Of a stretch of DNA of 64,000 nucleotides, positions 43,878 through 52,075 are shown piece after piece. The translations under genes and the position numbers were made by a program. The DNA comes from Sphingomonas sp. BT-65 (GTDB taxonomy: Bacteria; Pseudomonadota; Alphaproteobacteria; Sphingomonadales; Sphingomonadaceae). Numbering within the stretch: the first letter of the stretch is position 1; each line of letters starts with the position of its first letter. Where the stretch lies: the NCBI RefSeq assembly GCF_026107375.2, contig NZ_JAPCIA010000002.1, positions 372,001-436,000 on the forward strand, read 5' to 3'. Below the pieces are notes generated by a model that had not been told where the DNA came from, ran no database searches, and was given only the letters and a program-made list of their open reading frames with translations.

Positions 43878-44004
43878 GGGGCCAGACCTCGTGTTAAAAT
43901 GCATGACGCCGCCCACAAAGGACGGCGCGAACGGCGGCCATCTGGCGAAAGAGGCGCCGAAAGTCAAGCAAATCGCGGCTTTGCTGGCGGGTATTATGAT
44001 ACCT

Positions 44005-44832
44005 TCAACTCTCGAGCCGGCTCACCGACGTGCGCTCGGCCGCCACTGACCCGTCCGCCGCGAGCGTGCGCACCTTCTCGTGGCTTTCCAGGACCAGGCC
44101 GGTCGCGGGGTCGATCACACGCTGCGTTTCGAGCGTGACGCGTGCACGCGCCGCGCCGTCCGACCCGGGAACTGCGATGTCGCCCTGCGCGGTGACGCTC
44201 AGCTCGACCCGGCCGCGCGCCATCCGGCTCACGCGGATCCCTTGCAGCTCGGCCATGCCATAGGGGGAAGCCGCGGGCACGCGGACCGGGCGAGGCGGAC
44301 CTCCCCCGCCCGCCGCATCGGCTGCGATCAGCGGTTCGACCAGCGAGGCGAGGGTCTCGCGCTGCCGGTCCACGGGCATCGCCGCCAGCGCGCCGACGAT
44401 CGCGCGGACGCGGCCGGCACGCTTGCGATCAAGCGCATCGCTTCCGTCCGGCGCTTGCGCGGCAAAGCCGTCGAGCATCGCCTGCCACACCGCCGCATGA
44501 TCCTCGACCGCGGTAACCTGCCCCGTAGGGTCGAGCCGGAAAATGATCGTGCGCCCCGCGATATGCGCAAACCCTGCGCGCGCCATTGCGGCGGGATCGT
44601 CGCTTGGACCGGTCGGCTCCGAGCCTTCGATCGTGACCTCGGCGCGTAGCTGCGCATCGGCGCGCCGGAAGACGACGCGGCGCGCATTGACGAAGCGGCG
44701 GGTGACGCCGCCATCGGTGCGGATGGACTCGGTCACCACCCGCAGCGGCTTGTCGAGCGGCGGATCGAAGCGGACGGCAATCGCCTGACCGGCGACGGCG
44801 ATCAGGATCGCGGAAGCGGCCGCGACGATCAC
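44005..44832 (-). CDS. Exported/anchored protein of unknown function, coupled to cutA
   Basis: 275 aa from GTG 44832, which overlaps the cutA stop (GTGA). N-terminal hydrophobic helix ([20 protein letters not shown]) serves as signal or anchor; the rest is periplasmic: [80 protein letters not shown]. The pattern of paired beta-strands recalls lipid- or lipoprotein-binding periplasmic folds, but no family is certain. Last gene of the ctaA-cutA run. Confidence 0.7.
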   Translation of the reverse strand: MIVAAASAILIAVAGQAIAVRFDPPLDKPLRVVTESIRTDGGVTRRFVNARRVVFRRADAQLRAEVTIEGSEPTGPSDDPAAMARAGFAHIAGRTIIFRLDPTGQVTAVEDHAAVWQAMLDGFAAQAPDGSDALDRKRAGRVRAIVGALAAMPVDRQRETLASLVEPLIAADAAGGGGPPRPVRVPAASPYGMAELQGIRVSRMARGRVELSVTAQGDIAVPGSDGAARARVTLETQRVIDPATGLVLESHEKVRTLAADGSVAAERTSVSRLES

Positions 44833-45143
44833 CGCGTCGCTTCGTCGACCCAATCGGCGACGGCATCGCCGGCCGCGGCGGGCCAGATCTCGATCGCGGG
44901 CAGATCGTAGCTGTGCAGCGCCGCAATCCGGTCGGCGAGCTCGCGCGCCAGCTGCGGCGTGGTCTTGAACAAGGCGCGATATTCGGCCGCGGTCTCGACG
45001 AGACCTTGCCAGCGATAGATCGAACTGCACGGTCCGAGCAGGTTGACGCAGGCGGCGAGCTTCTCCTCGACCATCAGCCGGCCGGTTCGCTCGGCCTCCT
45101 CCGCTGTGGCGAAGGTCACGTGCAGCAGTGCGATGTCGCTCAA
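44829..45143 (-). CDS. cutA: Divalent-cation tolerance protein CutA
   Basis: 104 aa from TTG 45143, which overlaps the ctaA stop (TTGA) and gives the family length and N-terminus (SDIALLHVTFATAEEAERTG). Conserved: LMVEEKLAACVNLLGPCSSI, YRWQGLVETAAEYRALFKT, HSYDLPAIEIWP. Small trimeric cytosolic protein linked to copper tolerance in E. coli; precise role unclear. Here it sits with heme A synthase. Confidence 0.9.
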   Translation of the reverse strand: MSDIALLHVTFATAEEAERTGRLMVEEKLAACVNLLGPCSSIYRWQGLVETAAEYRALFKTTPQLARELADRIAALHSYDLPAIEIWPAAAGDAVADWVDEATR

Positions 45144-46165
45144 CGCCGTCTCCCCACCGAATGCGCGCCCCATGCGGTCGCCGCGACGACCAGCGCGCCG
45201 ACGATCTGGTGCAGCGCGGCGACATGGATATCGACGCCGGTCCACACGGTGGCGATGCCGAGCAGGATCTGCGTGCCGAACGCGGCATGGATCGCGACCG
45301 ACGCCATTCGGTCGCCCGCCGCCCTCGCGCGCCGCGCCAGCACGATCAGCGCCGCGACCGTCACCCATGCCCACCAGCGATGGACCCAGTGGATCATCGC
45401 GGGATCGTTGAGCAGCGCATCGAAGAAGGGACGCACCGCCAGCACCTCAGACGGAAAGAACTTGCCGTTCATCAGCGGCCATTCATTGGTCACCAGACCG
45501 GCATTGAGCCCGGCGGTGAACGCCCCGAACATAAGCTGGACGAACAGGATGAGGCCGGTCCACGCCGCGACCGTGGTCAGCCGCGCGGGCCGGTAGCCTG
45601 GATCGCGTTCCAGTCCGCGCAGGTCGAGCGCGGTCCACACCAGCAGCGCAAGGATCAGCAGCGCGAGCAGCAGGTGCGCGGCGAGGCGGAAATGGCTGAC
45701 ATCGGTGCGCTCGGCGAGGCCCGAGGTCACCATCCACCAGCCGATCACGCCCTGCAGCCCGCCGAGGATCAGCAGCCCGACCAGCCGCCAGCCATAGCCG
45801 CGCGGGATCGCCCGCCGGATCGCGAACCAGGCGAGCGGCAGCGCGAAGGCGACTCCGATCAGCCGGCCGAGCAGCCGGTGCAGATACTCCCAGAAATAGA
45901 TGCCCTTGAACGCCGCCAGGCTCATCCCCGCATTGATCTGCTGGTATTCGGGGATCTGCTTGTACTTCTCGAACTCGGCGAGCCACGCCGCTTCGCTCAG
46001 CGGCGGCAGGATGCCGGTGACCAGCTTCCATTCGGTGATCGACAGCCCCGACTCAGTCAGGCGGGTGATGCCGCCGACGGCAATCATCAGGACGATCAGC
46101 GCGGCGACGGCGTAGAGCCAGTTGGCGATCGCGCGCGGGCGGATGGTGTAGGTAAACTGCGACAC
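45140..46165 (-). CDS. ctaA: Heme A synthase (CtaA/Cox15 type)
   Basis: 341 aa, eight transmembrane helices. Converts heme O to heme A for aa3-type cytochrome oxidase. Motifs: VGGITRLTESGLSITEWKLV, FKGIYFWEYLHRLLGRLIGV, heme-ligand His in IHWVHRWWAW and ALHQIVGALVV, and GAFTAGLNAGLVTNEWPLMN. First gene of a coupled minus-strand run with cutA and the 275-aa gene. Confidence 0.94.
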   Translation of the reverse strand: MSQFTYTIRPRAIANWLYAVAALIVLMIAVGGITRLTESGLSITEWKLVTGILPPLSEAAWLAEFEKYKQIPEYQQINAGMSLAAFKGIYFWEYLHRLLGRLIGVAFALPLAWFAIRRAIPRGYGWRLVGLLILGGLQGVIGWWMVTSGLAERTDVSHFRLAAHLLLALLILALLVWTALDLRGLERDPGYRPARLTTVAAWTGLILFVQLMFGAFTAGLNAGLVTNEWPLMNGKFFPSEVLAVRPFFDALLNDPAMIHWVHRWWAWVTVAALIVLARRARAAGDRMASVAIHAAFGTQILLGIATVWTGVDIHVAALHQIVGALVVAATAWGAHSVGRRR

Positions 46166-46217
46166 CTGCGCCGTTTATGCGCTGCTCACCATAAATGCCA
46201 GCGGGCGGAACGGGGAA

Positions 46218-46994
46218 TCAGAGCCCCGATCCGAGCATCACATTGGCGCGCCGGCCGTTCCACACACACAGGAACTTCATCGTGCCGCTCCCGCCCGCCG
46301 CGCTGACATTGACCTCGCCCTCGACATGATAGCCGTCCGAATCGGGATATTGGTCGATGATCCGCCCGATGCGGGGGTTGCGCCCAACCGACCGGGCGCG
46401 CTCGACCGCCGCATCAGCGCAGCGCTCGATCCCGTCGGTCGAGAGGTCCGCCGAGCTGGACTGGCGGTCGGGATTGTCGACCAGGCAACCGCTGCCATGG
46501 CATCCGTCATAGCCGCTGTCACGCGGGCGATCAGGGTTGTCGACCAGGCAGCCATTGCCGTGGCACCCGTCATAGGGTTGAGGGTGACGGTTGCTCGTGC
46601 TGTGGTTGCCGCTTTCGATCGCGCCGACCAGCAATGCACCGAGCACGGCACCGGCGATCGCGCCGCCATCGCGCCCATGCGGGTCATAATGCCGCGCACC
46701 CTGATCGTGGGTGTTCGCCTGGCCGTGATGATAGCCGCCGGGATCGGCGAACACGCCCGCACACCCTTCGCTCACCCAGAGATAGCCCGTGCGGCGGTTG
46801 AATCCCCAGGTGCGGTTGACGATGCAGGGCGCGCTCGAAATCTGGTAGACGAGCTGGGGCGCGTCGAGCGGCGCGCGGCATTCGGCATATTCGCGATTGT
46901 GCGACACGCACTCGACCGTCGTCTGCGCCGAAGCGGGTGTCGCAAAGAAGAGCGTCGCGACCAACGCGACGAGCAGAGCGGCGGCATATTTCAT
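46218..46994 (-). CDS. DUF3011-like exported protein with Cys-rich tandem repeat
   Basis: 258 aa, signal peptide ending near PASAQ. An N-terminal DUF3011-like module (VECVSHNREYAECRAP, LVYQISSAPCIVNRTWGFN, YLWVSEGCAGVFAD) has the four-Cys pattern. Then a Gly/His/Asn region, a central hydrophobic helix (AIAGAVLGALLVGAIES), two tandem YDGCHG(N/S)GCLVDNPDR repeats and a C-terminal domain (RIIDQYPDSDGYHVEGEVNV). Function unknown, likely envelope. Confidence 0.78.
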   Translation of the reverse strand: MKYAAALLVALVATLFFATPASAQTTVECVSHNREYAECRAPLDAPQLVYQISSAPCIVNRTWGFNRRTGYLWVSEGCAGVFADPGGYHHGQANTHDQGARHYDPHGRDGGAIAGAVLGALLVGAIESGNHSTSNRHPQPYDGCHGNGCLVDNPDRPRDSGYDGCHGSGCLVDNPDRQSSSADLSTDGIERCADAAVERARSVGRNPRIGRIIDQYPDSDGYHVEGEVNVSAAGGSGTMKFLCVWNGRRANVMLGSGL

Positions 46995-47114
46995 GGAAAT
47001 ACCCCCTTATCTGTTGTCCGGACATCATAGCCCTCGGCCGCGATGGAGTCGAGGCGCGCGTCCCGATGCCGGGTCGCACGATGTTATGTTGTAACTTAGC
47101 TGGCACGCTTCTAT

Positions 47115-47507
47115 ATGCCGGCCATGGCCACCGTGCTTGCCCCGCGATTCTGGGAACAGGTCGATTCGCGGTTCGATCGTCTTGCGATCGGACTGTCGAG
47201 CCTGTGCCTGGCGCATTGCGTCGCGAGCACGGTGCTGCTCGCGCTCGCGTCCGCGGCGGGTGCGTTCCTACATCCGGCGATTCACGAGATCGGGCTGGTG
47301 CTCGCGATCCTGTTCGGGCTGGTCGCGCTGGGCCGTGGCATCTGGAAGCATGGCTATATGCTCCCCTCCGCGGTCGGCGCCTTCGGCCTCGGCATGATGG
47401 CGGGCGCGCTGACGCTCCCGCATGGCGGGCAGGAGATTCTCTGGACCGTGCTCGGCGTCGCGGTGCTCGCGCTCGGCCACGACCTCAACCGGCGGGCGAC
47501 TTATTAG
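47115..47507 (+). CDS. MerC-domain membrane protein
   Basis: 130 aa (Met at 47124 also possible). Four transmembrane helices; the first contains IGLSSLCLAHCVASTVLLAL with the CLAHC cysteine pair that MerC proteins use for Hg(II), followed by HEIGLVLAILFGLVALGRGI and GMMAGALTLPHGGQEILWTV. Homologues outside mer operons are often with Fur/Zur regulators, as here, so the metal may be zinc or another. A long inverted repeat begins 8 bp after its stop. Confidence 0.84.
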   Translation: MPAMATVLAPRFWEQVDSRFDRLAIGLSSLCLAHCVASTVLLALASAAGAFLHPAIHEIGLVLAILFGLVALGRGIWKHGYMLPSAVGAFGLGMMAGALTLPHGGQEILWTVLGVAVLALGHDLNRRATY

Positions 47508-47514
47508 TTAGAGC

Positions 47515-47595
47515 GCGGCACCGGCCCGCTCCCCACCCGGCCACCCATATGATACTGGCGTTGGGTGGCCGGGTGGGGGAGCGGGCCGGTGCCGC
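47515..47595. repeat. Long inverted repeat, copy 1 (33/34-nt arms)
   Basis: The left arm at 47515-47547 pairs with the right arm at 47562-47595 with one unpaired C on the right; 14-nt loop. Key arm sequence: GCGGCACCGG...CCACCCA. It lies between merC-like and fur/zur genes, 53 bp before the latter's start. A second copy is at 55730-55812. Confidence 0.9.
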
Positions 47596-47647
47596 CACTA
47601 AACCAGCAAGCCTTGCTGCGAGGCGCTCGCAGGCTTACATTCACATC

Positions 47648-48121
47648 ATGCACGCGCAGGATCATCACGGCCACAGGCATCACGAGCACGAGGGCGCCGA
47701 CCTCGCCCGCGCGGCGCAGGCTGCGCTGGAAAAGGCCGGCGAGCAGTGGACCAGCATGCGCGCGTCGATCTTCGACGCGCTGGCCGGGTTCGACAAGCCG
47801 GCCTCGGCCTATGACATCGCCGAGGCGGTGTCGAAGGCGGAGGGCCGTCGTGTTGCCGCCAACAGCGTCTATCGCATCCTCGACCTGTTCGTCAGCGCCA
47901 ACCTTGCCCGCCGGGTCGAGAGCGCCAACGCCTATGTCGCCAATGCGCATCCCGATTGCCTGCACGACTGCATCTTCCTCGTCTGCGATTCGTGCGGCCA
48001 GACCACACATATCGACGACGATACGATCACCAAGTCGGTCCGCTCGGCCGCGCGGGGCGCGGGCTTCTCGCCCGTCCGCCCGGTGATCGAAGTGCGCGGC
48101 AAGTGCGCCGACTGCGACTGA
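47648..48121 (+). CDS. Fur/Zur-family metalloregulator with His-rich N-terminus
   Basis: 157 aa from ATG 47648. N-terminus MHAQDHHGHRHHEHEGADL is unusually His-rich. Winged-helix DNA-binding part: WTSMRASIFDALAGFDKPAS, AANSVYRILDLFVSANLARR. Regulatory/structural zinc motifs: HPDCLHDCIFLVCDSCGQTT and terminal KCADCD (two CxxC pairs). The general pattern fits Zur. Downstream of the MerC-like gene, separated by the inverted repeat. Confidence 0.88.
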   Translation: MHAQDHHGHRHHEHEGADLARAAQAALEKAGEQWTSMRASIFDALAGFDKPASAYDIAEAVSKAEGRRVAANSVYRILDLFVSANLARRVESANAYVANAHPDCLHDCIFLVCDSCGQTTHIDDDTITKSVRSAARGAGFSPVRPVIEVRGKCADCD

Positions 48122-48128
48122 ACGCGCG

Positions 48129-48728
48129 CTAGCGCATCTCCACCATCGCCCGGATCGAACGGTCGAGCTCCGCAATGGCGTCATCGCGCGTCACCGCTCC
48201 GCTCGCAGCGGCATGCGACAGCGACTGTGCCGCGCCCAGCATGCTCCATAGCCCGGCGGGCGAAATGTCGCCCGATGGCGCGAAGGGCGCTAGCAGGACG
48301 CGGCATTTCTCCATGAACTCGGCATGGAACTCGCGCTTGATGCGCTCCATTTCGGGCGAGCCCTCGAGCGCCGCGACCACCCCGGGAAGCTCGCGGCCCT
48401 GCGTGAACACGCAATCGACATAGGATGAGGCGATCGCGTGCGCGCGATCGGCCAGCGTCGGCTTGCTGCGTTCGAGCGCCGCATCCATCAATTCGGTCTG
48501 GCGCGCGTCGAACCGGCGGAACAGGGTCGCGAGCAGCCCCGCGCGGGTGCCGAAATGGCTGTACACCACGGGCTTGGTGACCCCGGCGCGCGCCGCGAGA
48601 TGGCCGAGCGTGAGCGCGTCCGTCCCTTCCTCGCGCACGATCCTCCACGCCAGGTCGAGCAACTGCGTCAGCCGGTCGCCCCGCGCCATGCGCACACGCT
48701 TGTCGCTCGTTTCAGAGCTGCTTGACAT
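48129..48728 (-). CDS. TetR-family transcriptional regulator
   Basis: 199 aa. HTH region LGHLAARAGVTKPVVYSHFG and a ligand-binding C-terminal domain with ASSYVDCVFTQGRELPGVVA. No Shine-Dalgarno precedes ATG 48728, and the operator palindrome starts only 3 bp upstream, so the mRNA may be leaderless or start at an internal Met (48689). Divergent from the oxidoreductase, its probable target. Confidence 0.9.
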   Translation of the reverse strand: MSSSSETSDKRVRMARGDRLTQLLDLAWRIVREEGTDALTLGHLAARAGVTKPVVYSHFGTRAGLLATLFRRFDARQTELMDAALERSKPTLADRAHAIASSYVDCVFTQGRELPGVVAALEGSPEMERIKREFHAEFMEKCRVLLAPFAPSGDISPAGLWSMLGAAQSLSHAAASGAVTRDDAIAELDRSIRAMVEMR

Positions 48729-48730
48729 TT

Positions 48731-48765
48731 CTATATACCATTAGTAACTTACTATTAGTATATAG
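48731..48765. promoter_or_regulatory. Palindromic TetR operator in divergent intergenic region
   Basis: CTATATACCATTAGTAA - C - TTACTATTAGTATATAG: 17-bp arms matching at 15 positions, 3 bp from the tetR start and 39 bp from the oxidoreductase start. Markedly AT-rich against its surroundings; includes TATATA elements suitable for -10 boxes. Fits autorepression and control of the divergent gene. Confidence 0.72.
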
Positions 48766-48804
48766 ACTCGATGGCCGAGATGCCAGCCCATTCGGAGGTG
48801 TTTG

Positions 48805-49401
48805 ATGCGTAACCTTGTCGTGATTTCCCACCCCGATCCGGATTCGCTGACGCATGCCATCGCAGACGCATTTGCGGGCGGGCTTCGCGAATCCGATCCG
48901 GCGGTGCGCGTCGAGATCGCCGACCTTGCGGCCGAAGGCTTCGATCCGCGCCAGACCGCCCGTGACCTTGCCGCGCACTTGCTGACGGCGACTCCGGCGG
49001 CGGACATCCTCGCCGAGCAGGCGCGGATCGACCGCGCCGACCGGCTGGTGCTCGTCTATCCCGTATATTGGTGGTCCTTCCCCGCGCTGCTCAAGGGCTG
49101 GATCGACCGCGTGTTCACCAATGGCTGGGCCTATGGGTACACGGAGGATGACGGGCGCAAGAAGCTCGGCCGGCTCGAGGTCGTGCTGGTCGCGGTCGCC
49201 GGTACCGATGCCGGCACCTATGCGCGCCACGGCTATTTCGGTGCGATGCGCACGCAGATCGACCATGGCATCTTCGACTATTGCGGCGCGCGCGTGGTGC
49301 GGCACGAACTGCTGCTCGAATCGCATGGCGCCGACCAACAGCCCAATCTCGATGCCGCACGGCGACTCGGGCGGAACTTGGCGATGCGCCAAGCCGCCTG
49401 A
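48805..49401 (+). CDS. Flavodoxin-fold NAD(P)H-dependent oxidoreductase
   Basis: 198 aa; ATG 48805 with GGAGG 7 nt upstream. N-terminal FMN-phosphate loop NLVVISHPDPDSLTHAIADA; RADRLVLVYPVYWWSFPALL and KGWIDRVFTNGWAYG match the quinone-reductase/MdaB-KefF-like family. Typically reduces quinones or nitro/azo compounds under stress. Controlled, by position, by the divergent TetR protein. Confidence 0.9.
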   Translation: MRNLVVISHPDPDSLTHAIADAFAGGLRESDPAVRVEIADLAAEGFDPRQTARDLAAHLLTATPAADILAEQARIDRADRLVLVYPVYWWSFPALLKGWIDRVFTNGWAYGYTEDDGRKKLGRLEVVLVAVAGTDAGTYARHGYFGAMRTQIDHGIFDYCGARVVRHELLLESHGADQQPNLDAARRLGRNLAMRQAA

Positions 49402-49511
49402 GGCGGCCGCACGCGTTTTTCAGCGACTGCTCATCTTTCGCTCATGACGATGCATCCCTCGCCGCTGCAGGGGCGTTGGACACCATCATGACGCTGGAGT
49501 AGATGCGGTAA

Positions 49512-51437
49512 ATGGCCGAACTTCCCACGACGCCGTTGCTCGACACCGTCGACACGCCGACCGATCTCCGCACGCTCAAGCCCGCCCAACTCCGCCAGCT
49601 CGCCGACGAGCTGCGCGCCGAGACGATCTCGGCCGTCGGCACCACCGGCGGGCATCTCGGCTCAGGACTCGGCGTGGTCGAGCTCACCGTCGCGATCCAT
49701 TATGTGTTCAACACGCCCGAGGACCGGCTGGTCTGGGACGTCGGGCACCAATGCTATCCGCACAAGATCCTGACCGGGCGGCGCGACCGCATCCGCACGC
49801 TGCGCCAGGGCGGCGGCCTCAGCGGCTTCACCAAGCGCAGCGAAAGCGAATACGATCCGTTCGGCGCGGCGCATAGCTCGACGTCGATCTCCGCCGCGCT
49901 CGGCTTCGCGGTCGCCAACAAGCTCGCCGGCACGCCCGGCCGCGGCATCGCGGTGATCGGCGACGGCGCGATGAGCGCGGGCATGGCCTATGAGGCGATG
50001 AACAATGCCGAACAGGCCGGCAATCGCCTGATCGTCATCCTCAACGACAACGACATGTCAATCGCCCCGCCCGTCGGCGGCCTCTCGGCCTATCTCGCGC
50101 GCGTCGTCTCCTCGTCCGAATATCTGGGGCTGCGCAGCCTTGCGAGCCGGATGGTCAAGAAGCTGTCGCGGCGCGTCCACCAGTCGCTCGGCAAGACCGA
50201 GGAATATGCCCGTGGTCTCGTCACAGGCGGCACTTTGTTCGAGGAACTGGGCTTCTATTATGTCGGCCCGGTCGACGGCCATAATCTCGATCACCTGATC
50301 CCGGTGCTCGAGAATGTCCGCGATGCCCGCGAAGGGCCCGTGCTGGTCCATGTCGTGACCAAGAAGGGCAAGGGCTATGCCCCCGCCGAAGCCTCGGCCG
50401 ACAAATATCACGGCGTGCAGAAGTTCGACGTGATCACCGGCGCGCAGGCCAAGGCGCCGCCGGGGCCGCCCGCCTATCAGAATGTGTTCGGCGAGACGCT
50501 CGCCAAGCTCGCCGAGACCGACGAGCGGATCGTCGCGATCACCGCGGCGATGCCCTCGGGCACCGGGGTCGACAAGTTCGCCAAGGCGCACCCGGCGCGC
50601 GCTTTCGACGTCGGCATCGCCGAGCAACATGCGGTCACCTTCGCCGCCGGCCTCGCCGCGCAGGGCATGCGGCCGTTCTGCGCGATCTATTCGACCTTCC
50701 TCCAGCGCGCCTATGACCAGGTGGTCCACGACGTCGCGATCCAGAACCTGCCGGTGCGCTTCGCGATCGACCGCGCCGGCCTGGTCGGCGCCGACGGCGC
50801 GACGCATGCGGGCAGCTTCGACGTCACCTATCTCGCCACCTTGCCCAATTTCGTGGTGATGGCGCCCGCCGACGAGGCCGAGCTGGTGCACATGACTCGC
50901 ACCGCCGCCGAATATGACGCAGGCCCGATCGCACTTCGCTATCCGCGCGGAAGCGGCATCGGCATTCCGCTGCCCGAAGCGCCGGAGCTGCTCGAGATCG
51001 GCAAGGGCCGCATCGTGCGCGAGGGCAAGAAGGTCGCGATCCTCTCGCTCGGCACGCGTCTCGCCGAGGCGCTCAAGGCCGCGGACACGCTCGAGGCCAA
51101 GGGGCTCTCGACCACCGTCGCCGACCTGCGCTTCGCCAAGCCGCTCGACGAGGCGCTGATCCGCCGCCTGCTCACGACGCACGAAGTGGCGGTGACGATC
51201 GAGGAGAATTCGGTCGGCGGCTTCGGCGCGCACGTCCTGACCATGGCGAGCGACGAAGGGCTGATCGACAATGGCCTGAAGCTCCGCACCATGCGGCTTC
51301 CGGATGTCTTCCAGGACCAAGACAAGCCCGAGCTGCAATATGACGAAGCCGGGCTCAACGCCCCGCATATCGTCGAGACGGTGCTGAAGGCGCTGCGCTG
51401 GAACGAGAGCGAGGTCGAGACCGGCGCGCGGGCCTGA
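49512..51437 (+). CDS. dxs: 1-Deoxy-D-xylulose-5-phosphate synthase
   Basis: 641 aa thiamine-diphosphate enzyme, first step of the MEP isoprenoid pathway (carotenoids and ubiquinone in sphingomonads). Motifs: [35 protein letters not shown], the ThDP-binding [38 protein letters not shown], catalytic Glu of [13 protein letters not shown], and [14 protein letters not shown]. Length normal. A bidirectional hairpin follows at 51472. Confidence 0.97.
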   Translation: MAELPTTPLLDTVDTPTDLRTLKPAQLRQLADELRAETISAVGTTGGHLGSGLGVVELTVAIHYVFNTPEDRLVWDVGHQCYPHKILTGRRDRIRTLRQGGGLSGFTKRSESEYDPFGAAHSSTSISAALGFAVANKLAGTPGRGIAVIGDGAMSAGMAYEAMNNAEQAGNRLIVILNDNDMSIAPPVGGLSAYLARVVSSSEYLGLRSLASRMVKKLSRRVHQSLGKTEEYARGLVTGGTLFEELGFYYVGPVDGHNLDHLIPVLENVRDAREGPVLVHVVTKKGKGYAPAEASADKYHGVQKFDVITGAQAKAPPGPPAYQNVFGETLAKLAETDERIVAITAAMPSGTGVDKFAKAHPARAFDVGIAEQHAVTFAAGLAAQGMRPFCAIYSTFLQRAYDQVVHDVAIQNLPVRFAIDRAGLVGADGATHAGSFDVTYLATLPNFVVMAPADEAELVHMTRTAAEYDAGPIALRYPRGSGIGIPLPEAPELLEIGKGRIVREGKKVAILSLGTRLAEALKAADTLEAKGLSTTVADLRFAKPLDEALIRRLLTTHEVAVTIEENSVGGFGAHVLTMASDEGLIDNGLKLRTMRLPDVFQDQDKPELQYDEAGLNAPHIVETVLKALRWNESEVETGARA

Positions 51438-51471
51438 ACGCGCGCGCCGCGCTTCGGCTCAAAAGCAAGAA

Positions 51472-51494
51472 GAAGGGGCCGCGCGGGCCCCTTC
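51472..51494. terminator. Bidirectional hairpin between dxs and the Gln-rich small gene
   Basis: GAAGGGGCC / GGCCCCTTC perfect 9-bp stem with GCGCG loop. Plus side is followed by CAATTT; minus side by TTCTTGCTTTT, a good T-rich tract. Serves convergent genes. Confidence 0.72.
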
Positions 51495-51520
51495 CAATTT
51501 CCGGTTCCGGACGAAGCGGG

Positions 51521-51703
51521 TCAGCGGTCTTGCCGGCCCTGGTCCTCGTCACGATCCATCTTGTCACGCCGCTGGCGATCCTGCTCGCCGCCATCCTGCT
51601 GGCGCTGGGGTTGCTGGTTCTGCTGCTTGTCCATCTTCTGGTCGCGCTGCTGTTGCTGCTGGCCGCCCGGCTTGCGGTTCTGGTCCTGATCGCGCTGGTT
51701 CAT
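51521..51703 (-). CDS. Small Gln-rich hydrophilic protein
   Basis: 60 aa: MNQRDQDQNRKPGGQQQQQR start, and an abundance of Gln, Asp, Arg and Lys throughout with no hydrophobic core, so probably disordered. ATG 51703 follows GGAGG with 7-nt spacing; a longer ATG at 51778 lacks such a site. Tandem-like RDQ/DRQ units. Similar small Gln-rich proteins are seen in sphingomonads, but no function is known. Confidence 0.62.
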   Translation of the reverse strand: MNQRDQDQNRKPGGQQQQQRDQKMDKQQNQQPQRQQDGGEQDRQRRDKMDRDEDQGRQDR

Positions 51704-52075
51704 TGCATCCTCCAGATGCCCCGCTCCGTCATTGAACGTGCGCGCACGCCGAACGATCCTCTCTTCATCGCATTCCAATTGGCGTAGATGACTCGCACTT
51801 CGTCAACGGGCTTCTTTCCAAGGCTACATGACCTGCAAAAGCGGGCGGTCATATGCGCCGAGCATACCCAACCATGATCATAGTTGGTAACTACACCATT
51901 ATCTGTATTTGATTTGATCCAGTATATATATGATCGCCACCAACAGCCCCACATTTGAAAATGTATAGCCAATGAAAGGTAATTTCCGAGGGAAGCGTCC
52001 CTGACAGAACTTGCACCTTCGTGACCGGCGTTTCCCGCTTTTGACGACCAAGTCGTAGCGTGAAGGAGAGGTACC
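51704..52075. other. AT-rich regulatory region upstream of the adhesin
   Basis: No gene seen on either strand beyond very short frames. Contains a 20-bp palindrome (51868-51887: CCAACCATGA / TCATAGTTGG, 9 of 10 paired), a second TAGTT-GGT-AACTA repeat (51881-51893) and a TATATATA stretch (51923-51930). AGGAGAGG 4-11 nt upstream of ATG 52076 serves the adhesin. Probably its promoter region. Confidence 0.5.

Noticed and set aside
47115..47507. Mercury-resistance operon
   Set aside because: Only the MerC-like domain is present; no merA, merT, merP or merR in the window, and a Fur/Zur regulator is next to it.
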